NCBI GenBank assembly: GCA_026770585.1
Contig: MU646710.1
Span: 254,932-269,715 of the forward strand
From: Baffinella frigidus
Lineage: Eukaryota > Cryptophyceae > Cryptomonadales > Baffinellaceae
Reading direction: 5' to 3'
DNA length: 14,784 bases
Every line of letters starts with the position of its first letter. Position 1 is the first letter of the stretch. Below the pieces are notes generated by a model. The model saw only the letters and a program-made list of their open reading frames with translations. It was not told the DNA's origin and ran no database searches. A program made the translations under genes and the position numbers. Positions 1 to 8,025 of the stretch are shown here, piece by piece.

Positions 1-61
1 CCCCCAGACCCCCAGACGGCGGGACTCCCAAGCCCCCCACCCCTCTTCCTGCATCAGGTGC

Positions 62-186
62 TGTACAGGGGTACCTTGCTCATAAGAAAGCGTCCCCTCC
101 CTAGGACCACCATAGGGCCCTAGGCATAAGCCTACTGTAGGGTCCTAAGGGAAGGCGGTTTCTTATGAGCGAGGTACCCCTGTACA
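62..186. mobile_element. MITE-like palindromic element, 28-bp inverted ends
   Basis: The ends are inverted copies of each other over about 28 bp, beginning TGTACAGGGGTACC on the left and closing with GGTACCCCTGTACA on the right, with one or two mismatches. The 125-bp element has no coding capacity. Its interior carries CCTAGG, AGGGCCCTAGG and CCTACTGTAGGG, resembling the core of the elements at 5490-5596 and 14594-14702. No convincing target-site duplication was found. A non-autonomous DNA transposon is the likeliest identity; that is inference from structure alone. Confidence 0.6.
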
Positions 187-301
187 CTAAAAAGTCACTG
201 AGCCGCGCATGACACCGCTCCGAGACCTCTGGACGCCTTAAGTTTGCTAACTTAAGGCGTTTGCAAACTTGATGAGTCCAGAGCGAGCTGGAGAGGCTTT
301 C

Positions 302-326
302 CAGCTCTGCCTCACTCGGGTTGACC
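302..326 (+). repeat. Solo left end of the CTAGCTCTG element family
   Basis: CAGCTCTGCCTCACTCGG followed by TTGACC is almost identical to the left end of the element at 1093-1222. No matching right end lies downstream, so this is a fragment. Confidence 0.4.
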
Positions 327-330
327 TTTT

Positions 331-366
331 CCTAACACATAACCCCTAAACCCTAACCCCTAAATC
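331..366 (-). repeat. Short C-rich telomere-like block
   Basis: Degenerate CCCTAAA units on the plus strand, closed by a pyrimidine-rich stretch ending in TTTTCAG at 374. It lies back to back with the G-rich block at 420-700, about 50 bp away. Confidence 0.7.
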
Positions 367-419
367 ATTTTCAGGCGCGATGATGACACGGAGCACCTCA
401 CGCCCTGGTTCAGGGCTTA

Positions 420-700
420 AGGGTTTGGGGTTTGGGGTTTAGGGTTAAGGGTTGAGGGTTGATGGTTGAAGGTTGAGGGTTGGGGGTTTAGGGTTTAGGG
501 TTTAGGATTTAGGGTTTAGGGTTTGTGGTTTAGGGTCTAGGGTCTAGGGTTTAGGGTTTAGGGTTTGGGGTGTGGGGCTTGGGGTTTAGGGTGTAGGGTT
601 TAGAGATGAGGATTTAGGGTTTGGGGCTTGGGGCGTGGGGTTTAGGGTGTAGGGTTTAGGGTTTAGGGTTTAGGGTTTAGGGTTTAGGGTTTGGGGTTTA
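420..700 (+). repeat. G-rich telomere-like array (TTTAGGG variants)
   Basis: About 280 bp of heptamer repeats. TTTAGGG dominates, mixed with GTTTGGG, GTGTGGG, GTTGAGG, GTCTAGG and similar variants. The heavy degeneracy shows an old interstitial array rather than a live chromosome end. Confidence 0.9.
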
Positions 701-713
701 GAACATACCTCAG

Positions 714-766
714 AGCTGCGGAACTGGCCCGGCAGGAAGAGGCCCAACACTTGGTGCGTCATCCTG
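714..766 (+). CDS. Candidate exon of an unknown gene (A in a two-exon pair)
   Basis: The sequence sits between two telomere-like arrays, bounded by ACCTCAG on the left and G|GTTTCGG on the right. Read from 715 it gives AELARQEEAQHLVRHP, a helix-like stretch with GC-ending codons, leaving one base (G) at the donor. The next candidate exon at 955 starts with two bases (GG), completing a Gly codon, so the two join in frame across a 188-bp intron. No start codon or upstream exon was found. The family is unknown. The 53-bp length makes chance openness possible; the phase match and protein-like composition are the support. Confidence 0.35.
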
Positions 767-907
767 GTTTCGGGTTTCGGGTTTCGGGTTTCGGGTTTAG
801 GGTTTAGGGTTTAGGGTTTAGGGTTTAGGGTTAAGGGTTGGGGGTTTAGGGTTTAGAGTTTAGGTGTAAGGGTTTAGGGCTTGGGGTTTAGGGTTGAGAG
901 GTGAGGG
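767..907 (+). repeat. Telomere-like array inside a candidate intron
   Basis: It begins with four GTTTCGG units, then TTTAGGG units that decay into GTTGGGG, GTGTAAG and GTTGAGA. If the flanking exons are real, its first GT is the 5' splice site. Confidence 0.8.
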
Positions 908-954
908 TCTAGTTTTTAGGACCAACACTTCATCCCGTCCCACATCCCTCACAG

Positions 955-1055
955 GGTCAGCGAACTTCCTTTCACCCGCGTATTTCATGCAGGGCGCTTT
1001 GCAGCTAAACGTGGCCTTGAATCCCCCCTACAAGACGCAAGCGCCTCGCCAGGAA
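955..1055 (+). CDS. Candidate exon of an unknown gene (B in a two-exon pair)
   Basis: It follows the acceptor-like CATCCCTCACAG. Two bases complete the Gly codon from the exon at 714-766, then 33 codons run to GAA|GTGTGT. The reading begins SANFLSPAYFMQGALQ and ends with PPYKTQAPRQE, a mix of hydrophobic and polar residues typical of coding sequence. The reading stays open to a TGA at 1209-1211, but after 1056 it enters a G-run and then the repeat element at 1093-1222, so I end the exon at the donor. No downstream partner was found, so this may be a remnant. No family was recognised. Confidence 0.4.
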
Positions 1056-1092
1056 GTGTGTTGGGGGGGGCGTCGCTCGGGAGGAAAGATTT

Positions 1093-1222
1093 CTAGCTCT
1101 GCCTCACTCGGTTTGACCGACTATTCTCATGCCAAGCTGGGTTTGCGGCACAAACCCGTCAACTCTAGAGCGGAAAAGAGCCCCGGCTCACGGTGCGCCC
1201 AAATAGACTGAGATGGCGCTAG
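1093..1222. mobile_element. MITE of the CTAGCTCTG family, copy 1
   Basis: The left end is CTAGCTCTGCCTCACTCGG and the right end is CTGAGATGGCGCTAG, roughly complementary. The interior contains GACTATTCTCATG, GCTGGGTTTGCGGCAC and CCGTCAACTCTAGAGCGGAA, matching the element at 9694-9896 and, more loosely, the 97-bp units at 14112-14563. No target-site duplication is visible. Confidence 0.55.
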
Positions 1223-1328
1223 GAAGGGAGGAGATACCGGTCGGATAGCGAGGGGGGCAAACGTCGCGGGTACGAATCAACGCAAATTGGAAGCGGCAGT
1301 TACCAGTCGCGTCCAGTTTTTGCAGTCT

Positions 1329-2201
1329 TTAACCGGGACCCGATTGAGTTGCCTCGGGCCCTCGCCATCCGAACAAGGTGGGGGGGGGGCGCTCGGAGGA
1401 GGGCTGGCGTACCACGAGCTGGCGCTTGTCTCCCCGCGGGACGTAGGTCTCGCGCTTACGCTTCGCCTCCTGGTCCCGCACTTTCTGGAGCTGGTCCGCC
1501 GTCAAATCCTTCCTCTTGGGCCGCCGGTTGTTCTTGGCACTTTGATCTCGCTTCTTCTTCCCTGCAATGTCTTGTCCCACGCGTCTTGTGCGAGGTACTG
1601 GAGGATCCCGTCGGGGCAGGTCTGGGCCTTGGACCAGGAGCGCGGTCGCGACGGGGGGTCCGGGGGGTTGTTGCGGGGGCAGCGGGGGCGGGGGGAGCGG
1701 GGGCGTGTCGCCGGGAGGGGGGGGCGACTGCTTAATGCCGCCTTTTGGTCGGTTCTTCTCCGCGCTCTCCAAAATCTGCTTCACCTCCTCCTCGCTCGCC
1801 CCCCTCGGAACGTAAGTTTCTCTCTTGCGCTTTGCTTCCCTCTCCCGAAGGTTCACGAGAATCTCCGGAGCCATCTCCTTTCTCTTGGGACGCCGCGCGT
1901 TCTTGGCATTCTGGTCTCGCTTCTTCTTCGCGCCCGCGAGCGCGGCTGAAACTGACATCTCAGGCATGCCAACTCTTTCTTCTTTTTCGCGGCCCTGGAG
2001 CGCGGCGGCGGCCGCAAGCGCGGCAACGACACTCCCGGGCTCTACATGGGCGACCGCAATGTCCGGCATGACTCTCGGGGCGGGGGGGGGAGAAGAGAGA
2101 GCCGCCGCACCGTCGGGCATCAAATGCCCGACCACGATCCCCGGAATCACTATCGGCGGGCCCGGGAGCGCCGCCGCGAGAGCCGCCACCCCGTCCGCCA
2201 T
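1329..2201 (-). CDS. Basic, proline-rich protein with a duplicated 44-residue Lys/Arg motif
   Basis: A single open frame of 290 codons from the ATG at 2201, which follows an A-rich CTGAAAAAG context; the frame stays open upstream to 2546, but that part is low-quality. Residues 1-90 are Ala/Val/Pro-rich with loose repeats of a [V/I]-x-P-[D/G]-[I/M]-x-V pattern. Residues 91-134 and 214-257 are two copies of a strongly basic motif starting KKKRDQ and ending REAKRKRETYVPRG (QEAKRKRETYVPRG in copy 2). Residues 159-184 between them are almost pure proline. The two copies differ mostly at synonymous positions (for example CGAGATCAA/CGAGACCAG), good evidence of a translated, constrained gene. The Lys/Arg clusters resemble nuclear localisation signals, and nuclear or nucleic-acid binding is inference. 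A TTTTTATCTCAG about 25-40 bp upstream on the minus strand could instead be a 3' splice site, so the true start may lie in an upstream exon. Confidence 0.65.
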   Translation of the reverse strand: MADGVAALAAALPGPPIVIPGIVVGHLMPDGAAALSSPPPAPRVMPDIAVAHVEPGSVVAALAAAAALQGREKEERVGMPEMSVSAALAGAKKKRDQNAKNARRPKRKEMAPEILVNLREREAKRKRETYVPRGASEEEVKQILESAEKNRPKGGIKQSPPPPGDTPPLPPPPLPPQQPPGPPVATALLVQGPDLPRRDPPVPRTRRVGQDIAGKKKRDQSAKNNRRPKRKDLTADQLQKVRDQEAKRKRETYVPRGDKRQLVVRQPSSERPPPTLFGWRGPEATQSGPG

Positions 2202-3289
2202 CTTTTTCAGCTCAACCTTGGTTCTGAGATAAAAATAAATGTAAAAGGACGCGACAGGATTTCGTGGTACATGTACAAAATAAAAACATGTAGGAGACAC
2301 AAACGGAATAGATAGACGCCGCAGAAATGGCGTCTTCCGAGCGTGCACCGATGCGCCGCGCAAAGAATAGGGGGGGAGAACACGCTGAGGACTCCAGGCG
2401 GAGGTGGTTATAGGTTTACCTGCGTTACAGCAACGGCGCGCACGAGAGCGGCGGCATTTGCGCGGTGGTGAGCGTGCCCCCGACTCAGCCGCTGCGCGGC
2501 CAGGTTCTGCGGAACAGCGCCGCGGCTGCTTCCGTGCGACGTTCAACGTATTGATTTTCGTCGATCCGGGTGGGTGCGGCGGGCAGGGGATGCAGGCTGC
2601 AGCTGCACGGGGCGGATAAACAGGCCGAAGACGGGTGCGCGCCCTTCAGGTTCACGTGAATAGAAGTCGCGGCGTGCTGTGGTTGTGAACTCGGAACCTG
2701 TGCAACCGTGTTCTAGTAGATATTTTGATCACAATGTCCGATTCTGATTTTTGATATCTTTCCCCGTTGCTCCGCAAAGGGCCAGGGGGGGGGTTCGCGA
2801 AAGGGGGCATGTACTGAACGCAAAGAATGTACCGCTGAACAACCCCTACCCGCCATCTGTAGAACATAAAACCTACCAGACACGTTCGCAATACCCTGAG
2901 CGTCAGTTTTCCCCACTTCCCGCCTTTCTCTGCGCGGCTTCCTGTCTCTTTGTGCCGCTCGTGGTGTGAGGAGGCCTCGTGGTGTGAGGAGGCATCTCTG
3001 CCCCTCAACATAGAGGCAAGGATGGGAGGTGTGTAACGCCATTATGTGAGCATGAGCTCTAACCATCCCTGTGAAAACCCCTTGTGACTGCTACGTAGCA
3101 TGCACGGCACTACCTTGCACCTTCGTGCGTTCCAGCAACGTCAGAATGCATCGCTCTACGTGCATGCGGCCCAGACAAGCGTTGTGTGACTGGGGAAAGT
3201 GCAAGGTATGACCATGGCGCCGAACGAATAATTTCTGGCAGCCAAGAGTTGCGGACTTCCGTGCGTTTGCGATCACTCGCGCCTTGCCC
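2202..3289. other. Intergenic stretch with no supported gene
   Basis: Open frames here overlap one another on both strands and lack coding character. The only clear structure is an exact 18-bp tandem duplication (CTCGTGGTGTGAGGAGGC) at 2958-2993. A T/A-rich patch lies at 2225-2290, upstream of the minus-strand gene. A short palindrome, GCTACGTAGC, lies near 3089-3099. Confidence 0.5.
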
Positions 3290-3446
3290 ATGCACTCAGA
3301 GCCCAGCTCCGAGGAACGCTGGCTCTGCATCAAGGCGACGGCCCCCGCTCCGGCGGCGCGCATGAAAAGGGGGAAGACTACCCGAAGCTACGCCCAGTCG
3401 TGGGCGCGCGTCCGCATCCGCTCGAAGATCGACCCGCAAACCTACG
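3290..3446 (+). CDS. Candidate first exon of a small three-exon gene
   Basis: Starting at ATG 3290 the frame gives 52 codons plus one base, rich in GC-ending codons. It begins MHSEPSSEERWLCIKATAPA and ends SWARVRIRSKIDPQTY. The middle is Ala/Pro- then Lys/Arg-rich (MKRGKTTRSY). It closes at G|GTGAGT, a near-ideal 5' splice site. A CACTCAG just inside the start could alternatively be a 3' splice site, with the exon beginning at 3300. The protein family is not recognised; the basic content suggests a nucleic-acid or ribosome-associated role, but that is a guess. Confidence 0.45.
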
Positions 3447-3587
3447 GTGAGTGCCGCGCCTCCTCCATTTTGGGTGCTTTGGTGCTTTGGTGCTTTTATT
3501 TACACTCACATCGAAGGCCACAGCCCACCTCACTTTTGAGGAGTTGGGAGTAATCTACGGATGAGATCCTCGACCCCACCCACACAG

Positions 3588-3719
3588 GTCCGGCCGAGCC
3601 CCTTTCTCGTGGTGCAGTGATGCGCCCCCCCCTTTTCGGTTGTTCGCGACAACCCATCCTTGAAAGCTCGCCTCCACCTGCGCCACACCGAAATTTTGAG
3701 CGAAAGCATGAGGTTGAAG
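3588..3719 (+). CDS. Candidate second exon, frame broken at an 8-C run
   Basis: It begins after CCCACACAG, and its first two bases complete the Gly codon of the preceding exon across a 141-bp intron. The first part (PAEPLSRGAVMR) is in one frame. After the run of eight C at 3625-3632, the convincing coding frame is shifted by one base (VVRDNPSLKARLHLRHTEIL, then SESMRLK), ending AAG|GTATCA. A run of seven C would join the two. Either the assembly over-counts the homopolymer or the gene is a recent pseudogene. The intron contains three tandem GGTGCTTT-type units at about 3474-3496. Confidence 0.4.
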
Positions 3720-3802
3720 GTATCAGAAGGGTCAGCCATCCACGAAATCGCAACAGTGTACAGAATTTCCCCCCCAAAATCATTGCGTGCAATGTGTTTC
3801 AG

Positions 3803-3859
3803 GATTTGTGTGGTCAAGGAGATGCAAGGTTACAACCGATACAAGGTGAAAACCCGTAA
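3803..3859 (+). CDS. Candidate third, terminal exon
   Basis: It follows ATGTGTTTCAG after an 83-bp GT-AG interval. Phase 0 continues from the preceding exon: 18 codons (starting DLCGQGDARLQP, ending GENP) then TAA at 3857. An alternative frame over the same bases (ICVVKEMQGYNRYK, with a GTGAAA donor after it) looks equally protein-like but does not phase-match. Confidence is therefore low. Confidence 0.3.
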   Translation, partial: DLCGQGDARLQPIQGENP

Positions 3860-4204
3860 TGTGCAGGTTGCAAAGGTCAGTGAGATAACCTCGACATAGG
3901 GACAGCAGAGCAAATACGGTGGGGAGGGAGGGGAGGTGATGCAGTATGGCGAGGGCTCATCATGTGCGGCAGGAAATGTTGGTCTTGGCCTACTGGTCAT
4001 GGCCGCTTGGACCCTCAGGGTGAAGGGTTAAGAGGTTGGCGGTGAGTATGAAGGGGAGTGTTGAAAGTGGCTGCGTCTTCTAAAGTTGCGGTAAAAGGCC
4101 AATGTAAAAAGGACGTGGCCCCCTTACAAGTGTTTTAGGGAAGCGTCCAGGGCTGGAGGTCTTCGAGTTTTCTTACCAAGACCTCTGCAAAAGTCAACAG
4201 TTTC
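3860..4204. other. Non-coding stretch, little structure
   Basis: No gene is supported here. Small hairpins include GGCCTACTGGTCATGGCC near 3987-4004 and GGTCTT/AAGACC arms around 4158-4184. Confidence 0.4.
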
Positions 4205-4341
4205 ATCTCCACAAAAGTATTAATTAATCGCTTTCGGCGCAACGAAATTTACTACACAAATGCTCTACTATTACTTTTATGAGCAAATCGTGTGGCAATT
4301 TTCGTTGCCCAAAAGCAATTAATTAACACTTGTATGGAGAT
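4205..4341. mobile_element. AT-rich inverted-repeat element, about 44-bp arms
   Basis: The left arm (ATCTCC, then AAAGTATTAATTAATCGCTT, then GCAACGAAATT) and the right arm (AATTTTCGTTGCCCAAAAGC, then AATTAATTAA, then GGAGAT) are inverted copies with several mismatches. Total length is 137 bp and there is no coding capacity. No target duplication was detected. It is much more AT-rich than its surroundings. Confidence 0.6.
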
Positions 4342-4671
4342 TAAGTCTGATAAAGTCAATTCCAAAAAGTGGACGACGATTGACTTTGCCCTGTCATTTG
4401 ACCAGTATGACTAGCTCGTCGGCTAAAGGACCTAAAGGACGGCTCCCGCGGCTGTGCTCACCACGGCGCTTCGTTCCATCGACGATAATCGGTTCTTTTT
4501 CTTTTTCTTTTTTTCTTTTATTTTTATTTTTTGACCAGTTATTACCCAGGGCAAAGGAGAGTGAATTGGGGGGACAAAGTGCGTCAGGATTCTGGCAGGA
4601 GGAACGAAAACAGGGAGACTCAGGATGCCATCATAAAGACCTAAAACTGAAACCCCCTACAAAAGAAAAAT
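4342..4671. other. Non-coding stretch with a long pyrimidine tract
   Basis: A T-rich, nearly pure pyrimidine tract runs through 4493-4532. AAAGGACCTAAAGGAC at 4425-4440 matches the end of the repeat at 5812-6082. No gene is supported. Confidence 0.5.
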
Positions 4672-4776
4672 ACCCTGAAACCTGAAACTTAAACCTTGAA
4701 CCCTGAACCCTAAACCCTAAACCCTCCACGCTCAACTCTCAACCCTAAACCCCAAACCCTAAACACTAAACCCAAA
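4672..4776 (-). repeat. C-rich telomere-like array
   Basis: Degenerate CCCTGAA, CCCTAAA and CTCAACC heptamers, about 105 bp. Confidence 0.85.
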
Positions 4777-4850
4777 ATGTCCAGCCATCAACCCTCACCC
4801 CGCACCACTAAACACAATACACACTTACACAAAACCAAGTCGAGTTGATG

Positions 4851-4919
4851 GAATCCTGAGTCGTCCTGAGTGAATTCTGAGTTGCTATCTCTGAATCCTG
4901 AGTCGTGCTGAGTGAATTT
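4851..4919 (+). repeat. 42-bp tandem repeat, about 1.6 copies
   Basis: GAATCCTGAGTCGT followed by CTGAGTGAATT recurs with a 42-bp period (starts at 4851 and 4893), with one internal mismatch in the aligned part. The internal motif CTGAGT is itself repeated. Confidence 0.7.
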
Positions 4920-5489
4920 TGACATGAGACCTGGGGACAAAGTTGGTGAGAGTGTCCTACGGAGAGTTCGAACATTTGAACATGATAAAAATAGCCAACA
5001 TTTCACTGAACTGCGGCCAGTTGCGCCCCGTTCGTGGATGAAAAAAAAATCCTTAAAAACTGGTTAAAAAACTGGTACACACACCCCAGCCAGTTTCAGT
5101 TCTTAACTAAAAACTGGTAGTGATGAGACTGGCTGATGGGTTCTCGTCGGCCACACAATCCATCGTAGCAAGGATCGTGAGTGCTGCTGTATGACGTTCA
5201 TTGAAGCTCCAATAGCTTCAATGGCAATCCTTGCCCCCGCGGAACCCACGGCCATCCCAAAAAATGTCCAGAAATTGCCCCCGCGGAACCCAGCGTGGCG
5301 CATCGCCTTTAAGGAAGGTTTCGGCGTGATGCTGTTATTCTCTTGAATAAAGCTCCAATTGCTCCAATTGCAGCTCGAAGAACCTGCGTTCTCACAGGAT
5401 CCAAAGCAACCGGGGGTCACCATGTCAAATCTGCGAGTGAGGCGGGAGATTTTGCACCGAGGAAGCGGTGTGGGAGCTAGAGCAAGCAT
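4920..5489. other. Non-coding stretch with small repeats
   Basis: It contains three copies of (T/C)TAAAAACTGGT at 5053-5118. A perfect 10-bp-arm hairpin (CATTGAAGCT/AGCTTCAATG) lies at 5199-5223. The exact 18-mer TTGCCCCCGCGGAACCCA occurs at 5231-5248 and 5275-5292. A 128-codon minus-strand frame covers part of this stretch but spans these repeats and lacks coding character. Confidence 0.45.
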
Positions 5490-5596
5490 CTATCCCTTAA
5501 GTGGCCAGCCGGTCAAATTTGACCGTCAAGAGGTCCTAGGCAGGTCCTAGGGCCCTACGGTAGGGCGTATGAGCCTACTGGCCACTTGAGGGATAG
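5490..5596. mobile_element. MITE-like element with CTATCCCTTAAGTGGCCA ends
   Basis: The left end CTATCCCTTAAGTGGCCA is matched by the right end TGGCCACTTGAGGGATAG, an 18-bp inverted repeat with one mismatch. Weaker inverted similarity continues outward (AGCTAGAGCA/TGCTCGAGCT). The interior AGGTCCTAGGCAGGTCCTAG and CCCTACGGTAGGGCGT is nearly identical to the element at 14594-14702, proving a repeated family. Confidence 0.7.
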
Positions 5597-5811
5597 CAAT
5601 GCTCGAGCTTGTAGAGAGATGTTCTGTTAAAGTTAATGGTACCCGAGGCAACTTGCTCACGAAACTAGTCCCGATAGCGCTCTCGACGCCGACCGGCTTG
5701 CCATTCGCTGGACTTCGGATGGCGTCCTACGGAAGGCAATCCTCTTGCCCGGACGTACATTCGGGGAACGCCGACGAGCTAGTCTCTACATTTGCGTGGT
5801 TTGACATCTGA

Positions 5812-6082
5812 GGTATCCGTGGTTGGAGCTCTTATGAGCTTAACGATGGGATACCATATGGGCCTCCAGCCGACGTGCTGGTCCTGGTGTGTGTGAGAGC
5901 ATGGGAGCGATGTCGCATGCCTTCACATGCCCGATGCGGATACCCTTTAGCCGGTTTATGCCGCGATCCTTTGCACCGGGGGGCCTGAATGTGATCCGAA
6001 TGGAATCATGGCTTTTCTGCAGAACCAGTTCCGGTGTCCGTCTATGTTGGGAGCTCGAAAAACATAAAGGACCTAAAGGACC
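5812..6082 (+). repeat. Dispersed ~270-bp repeat, forward copy
   Basis: It opens with a 44-bp palindrome (GGTATCCGTGGTTGGAGCTC ... GATGGGATACC), passes through GAGCATGGGAGCGATGTCGC and TCTGCAG, and ends with CTAAAGGACC. The reverse complement of 7751-8025 shows the same blocks in the same order. No coding capacity is seen. An 84-codon minus-strand frame crossing it is not credible. Confidence 0.55.
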
Positions 6083-6185
6083 CGCGGAACCCATTCAAGG
6101 CGCGAGGAGGCTGAGATTCACAATGCCAAGATGCTCAAGGGGCTCCTGGAAATCCAGGAACTTTCTTTTGGTCAAGGAGATCTAG

Positions 6186-6345
6186 CCACACAGCGGACTT
6201 TAAAGGGATTTTGCACAACCCATAAGCGATAGGAACCAGGACCCTACAGCAGGCAACCCGTAGGGACATAGGGGGGCTTCTACGGATAAGGTAACGGAAA
6301 CTCGGGCTCTCAGCGCACGAAAATCTCAGTGTAGCCGCTTTGTGG
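6186..6345. mobile_element. MITE of the CCACACAGCGG family, copy 1, with target duplication
   Basis: The left end is CCACACAGCGGACTT and the right end is GTAGCCGCTTTGTGG. It is flanked on both sides by TCTAG (6181-6185 and 6346-6350), a 5-bp direct repeat consistent with transposition. The interior has GGGATTTTGCACAACCCATA and CTACGGATAAGGTAACGG, shared with the copies at 10669, 12718 and 13346. Confidence 0.75.
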
Positions 6346-6383
6346 TCTAGAGTACCCGATGAAATCGAGGAGACACTTGAGCA

Positions 6384-6918
6384 CCTAAACCCTGAACCTT
6401 ACCCCTTCGAACCGGAACCCTGGACCCTAAACCCCAAACCCTTAAACCATAGACCCCAGCCCCCTAAACCCCAGACCCCAAACCCTAAACCCTAAACCTC
6501 AGACCCTCAGACAAAAACACCAAATCCTAAACCCTACACCCATGACCCAAAACCCTCAACTCCAAATCCAAATTCTAAACCCTAACCCCTGCACCAAACC
6601 CCAACCCCTCAAGCCTGATCCTCGACCCTCATCCCTCATCTCTCATCCCTCAACCCTCAACCCTCATTCCTCAACACTGAACCCTAAACCCTCAACCCTA
6701 AACCCTAAACCCTAAACTGTATGAACCCTAAACCGTAAGAAGCTTAAACACTAAACCCTCAATCCTAAACTCTGAACCCTCAACCCTTAAGCCTCAACCC
6801 TGAATCCTAAACTCTAAATGCTGAACCTTAAACCTCCGAACCATAAACCCTCAACATTAAACCACACTCCCAGACCCTAAACTTTAAACCCATACTTTGA
6901 ACCTGAAACCCCAACCAC
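6384..6918 (-). repeat. Long C-rich telomere-like array
   Basis: About 535 bp of degenerate CCCTAAA-type repeats, including CCCTCAA, CCCTGAA, CCCCAAA and TCATCCC variants; it is the longest such array in the window. Perfect runs are only a few units long. Confidence 0.9.
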
Positions 6919-7052
6919 TAGATCCCGAAAAAAATGAATACGTAAGCACGGACGCAGTCGCGTCCTGAAAGGACGTGGGCACGCGAGCTCTGTCTGCTGC
7001 GGGTGGCAGAGTGAGAGGCTGGCGTTAATGAATTGAAGCTATTTGATCCGTT

Positions 7053-7130
7053 GGGTCCTTTAGGTTTTTTGAATTTCTCTCAACATATGCCAACGACACG
7101 CCGTTCCGTAGGAAGGACTGCAGAGAAAGC
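7053..7130 (-). repeat. Partial copy of the ~270-bp repeat
   Basis: GGTCCTTTAGGTTTTTTGAA, CAACATATGCCAACGACACG and GGACTGCAGAGAAAGC match the corresponding end of 7751-8025 in the same orientation. Confidence 0.6.
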
Positions 7131-7181
7131 AATCTGATCTTTAATGAACGTTGTACAGCAGCACGCAGTTTTCTCTGTCGG

Positions 7182-7224
7182 TCCATTAGCTCCGTCCGCT
7201 CATGGAGCTAACGGAGCTAATGGA
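7182..7224. repeat. Perfect 14-bp-arm hairpin
   Basis: TCCATTAGCTCCGT and ACGGAGCTAATGGA are exact inverted copies separated by 15 bp. Confidence 0.7.
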
Positions 7225-7258
7225 TCAGCACGCAAGGTCCCCCTGCAGCAGTCCTTGA

Positions 7259-7333
7259 GGTCCTTTGGGTTTTAATTTCGCCCAACATAGCTCCACGACA
7301 CGCCCTTCCGTAGAAAAGGTCTGCAGGAAAAGC
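7259..7333 (-). repeat. Second partial copy of the ~270-bp repeat
   Basis: GGTCCTTTGGGTTTTAATTT, CCAACATAGCTCCACGACAC, GCCCTTCCGTAG and CTGCAGGAAAAGC align with 7053-7130 and 7755-7829. It abuts the 172-bp inverted repeat at 7351, which may have inserted into it. Confidence 0.6.
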
Positions 7334-7350
7334 ATTTTGTTTTCAGTCGA

Positions 7351-7522
7351 AGTAGAGCGTTTGCGGTAATTGTTGTCCGTTTTGGACGTACAGTTTTCCG
7401 GTTTTCCGGTTTTCATTTGTACCAGAAGTGTCCATTTAAAACGTTTTACGACCTTCACTACATTTTAAAAACCGGAAAACCGTACGTCCAAAACGGACAA
7501 CAATTACCGCAAACGCTCTACT
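7351..7522. mobile_element. 172-bp element with near-perfect ~54-bp inverted repeats
   Basis: The left arm starts AGTAGAGCGTTTGCGG, continues TTGTTGTCCGTTTTGGACGT, and ends near TTTTCCGG. The right arm is its reverse complement, exact over the first 41 bp and with a single mismatch over about 54. The unique loop is only some 60 bp. The high arm identity implies recent origin, or pairing-driven conversion. No coding capacity or clear target duplication was seen. Confidence 0.75.
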
Positions 7523-7750
7523 CGTACCTTGACGGCCTCGTAGCCGTGATCGAAGAAAGGGGGGAAAAGCGATGTTTGATAAGTTGACAAACACGACCGC
7601 TGCACGCCACGTGGAAAGGTAGGCCGAGACGCAGGGCTGTAACGCCCATCACCACCCCTACGAGTAAGGGTGGATCGTTCAATATGGAGCTTATGGAGCT
7701 TGAATGAATATCATACAGCAGCGAAACGCCGTGGAAAGCAGGGACTTATC
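7523..7750. other. Non-coding stretch
   Basis: No gene is supported. TATGGAGCTTATGGAGCTTG at 7684-7703 is a short tandem echo of the small palindromes at 5812 and 7983. ACAGCAGCGAAACGCCGTGG resembles ACAGCAGCACGCAG at 7155-7168. Confidence 0.4.
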
Positions 7751-8025
7751 CTTTAGGTCCTTTAGGTTTTAAATGCTCCCAACATATGCCAACGACACGC
7801 CCTTCCGTAAAAAGGACTGCAGAGAAAGCGTTTTTGCTTTCGGATCGCGTTTAGCTCTCCAGTGCAGAGGCTCTTGAAGAGGGGATACAGGGTGGCTCTG
7901 TTGGGGGGGGGGAAGGTATGCGATATCGCTCCCATGCTCACTTACACGCACCGAACCCAAGTCAGCCTCCTTTGAGGCTCATGGTATCCCATGGTTGAAG
8001 TTTTAGAGCTTCAATCACGAATACC
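7751..8025 (-). repeat. Dispersed ~270-bp repeat, inverted copy
   Basis: Its reverse complement runs colinear with 5812-6082: the small palindrome (here 7983-8025), then GAGCATGGGAGCGATATCGC, then GATCCGAA, CTGCAG, ATGTTGGGAGC and CTAAAGGACCTAA. Identity is moderate with gaps, so both copies are old. Confidence 0.55.

Noticed and set aside
375-413. Exon-like stretch after TTTTCAG reading RDDDTEHLTPW
   Set aside because: The only GT donor (CCCTG|GTTCAG) would create a stop codon at the join with the exon at 714; left unsupported.
420-907. Functional telomere at the left of the window
   Set aside because: Units are too degenerate, unique sequence lies on both sides, and both orientations occur across the window.
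1287-1949. 220-codon plus-strand frame and its overlapping frames
   Set aside because: It lies antisense to the minus-strand gene, whose frame has repeat-supported synonymous divergence; these are shadows.
5599-5811. 70-codon plus-strand frame between two repeats
   Set aside because: It has a mixed composition and a plausible length, but no splice signals, repeats or codon-bias support; I could not separate it from chance.
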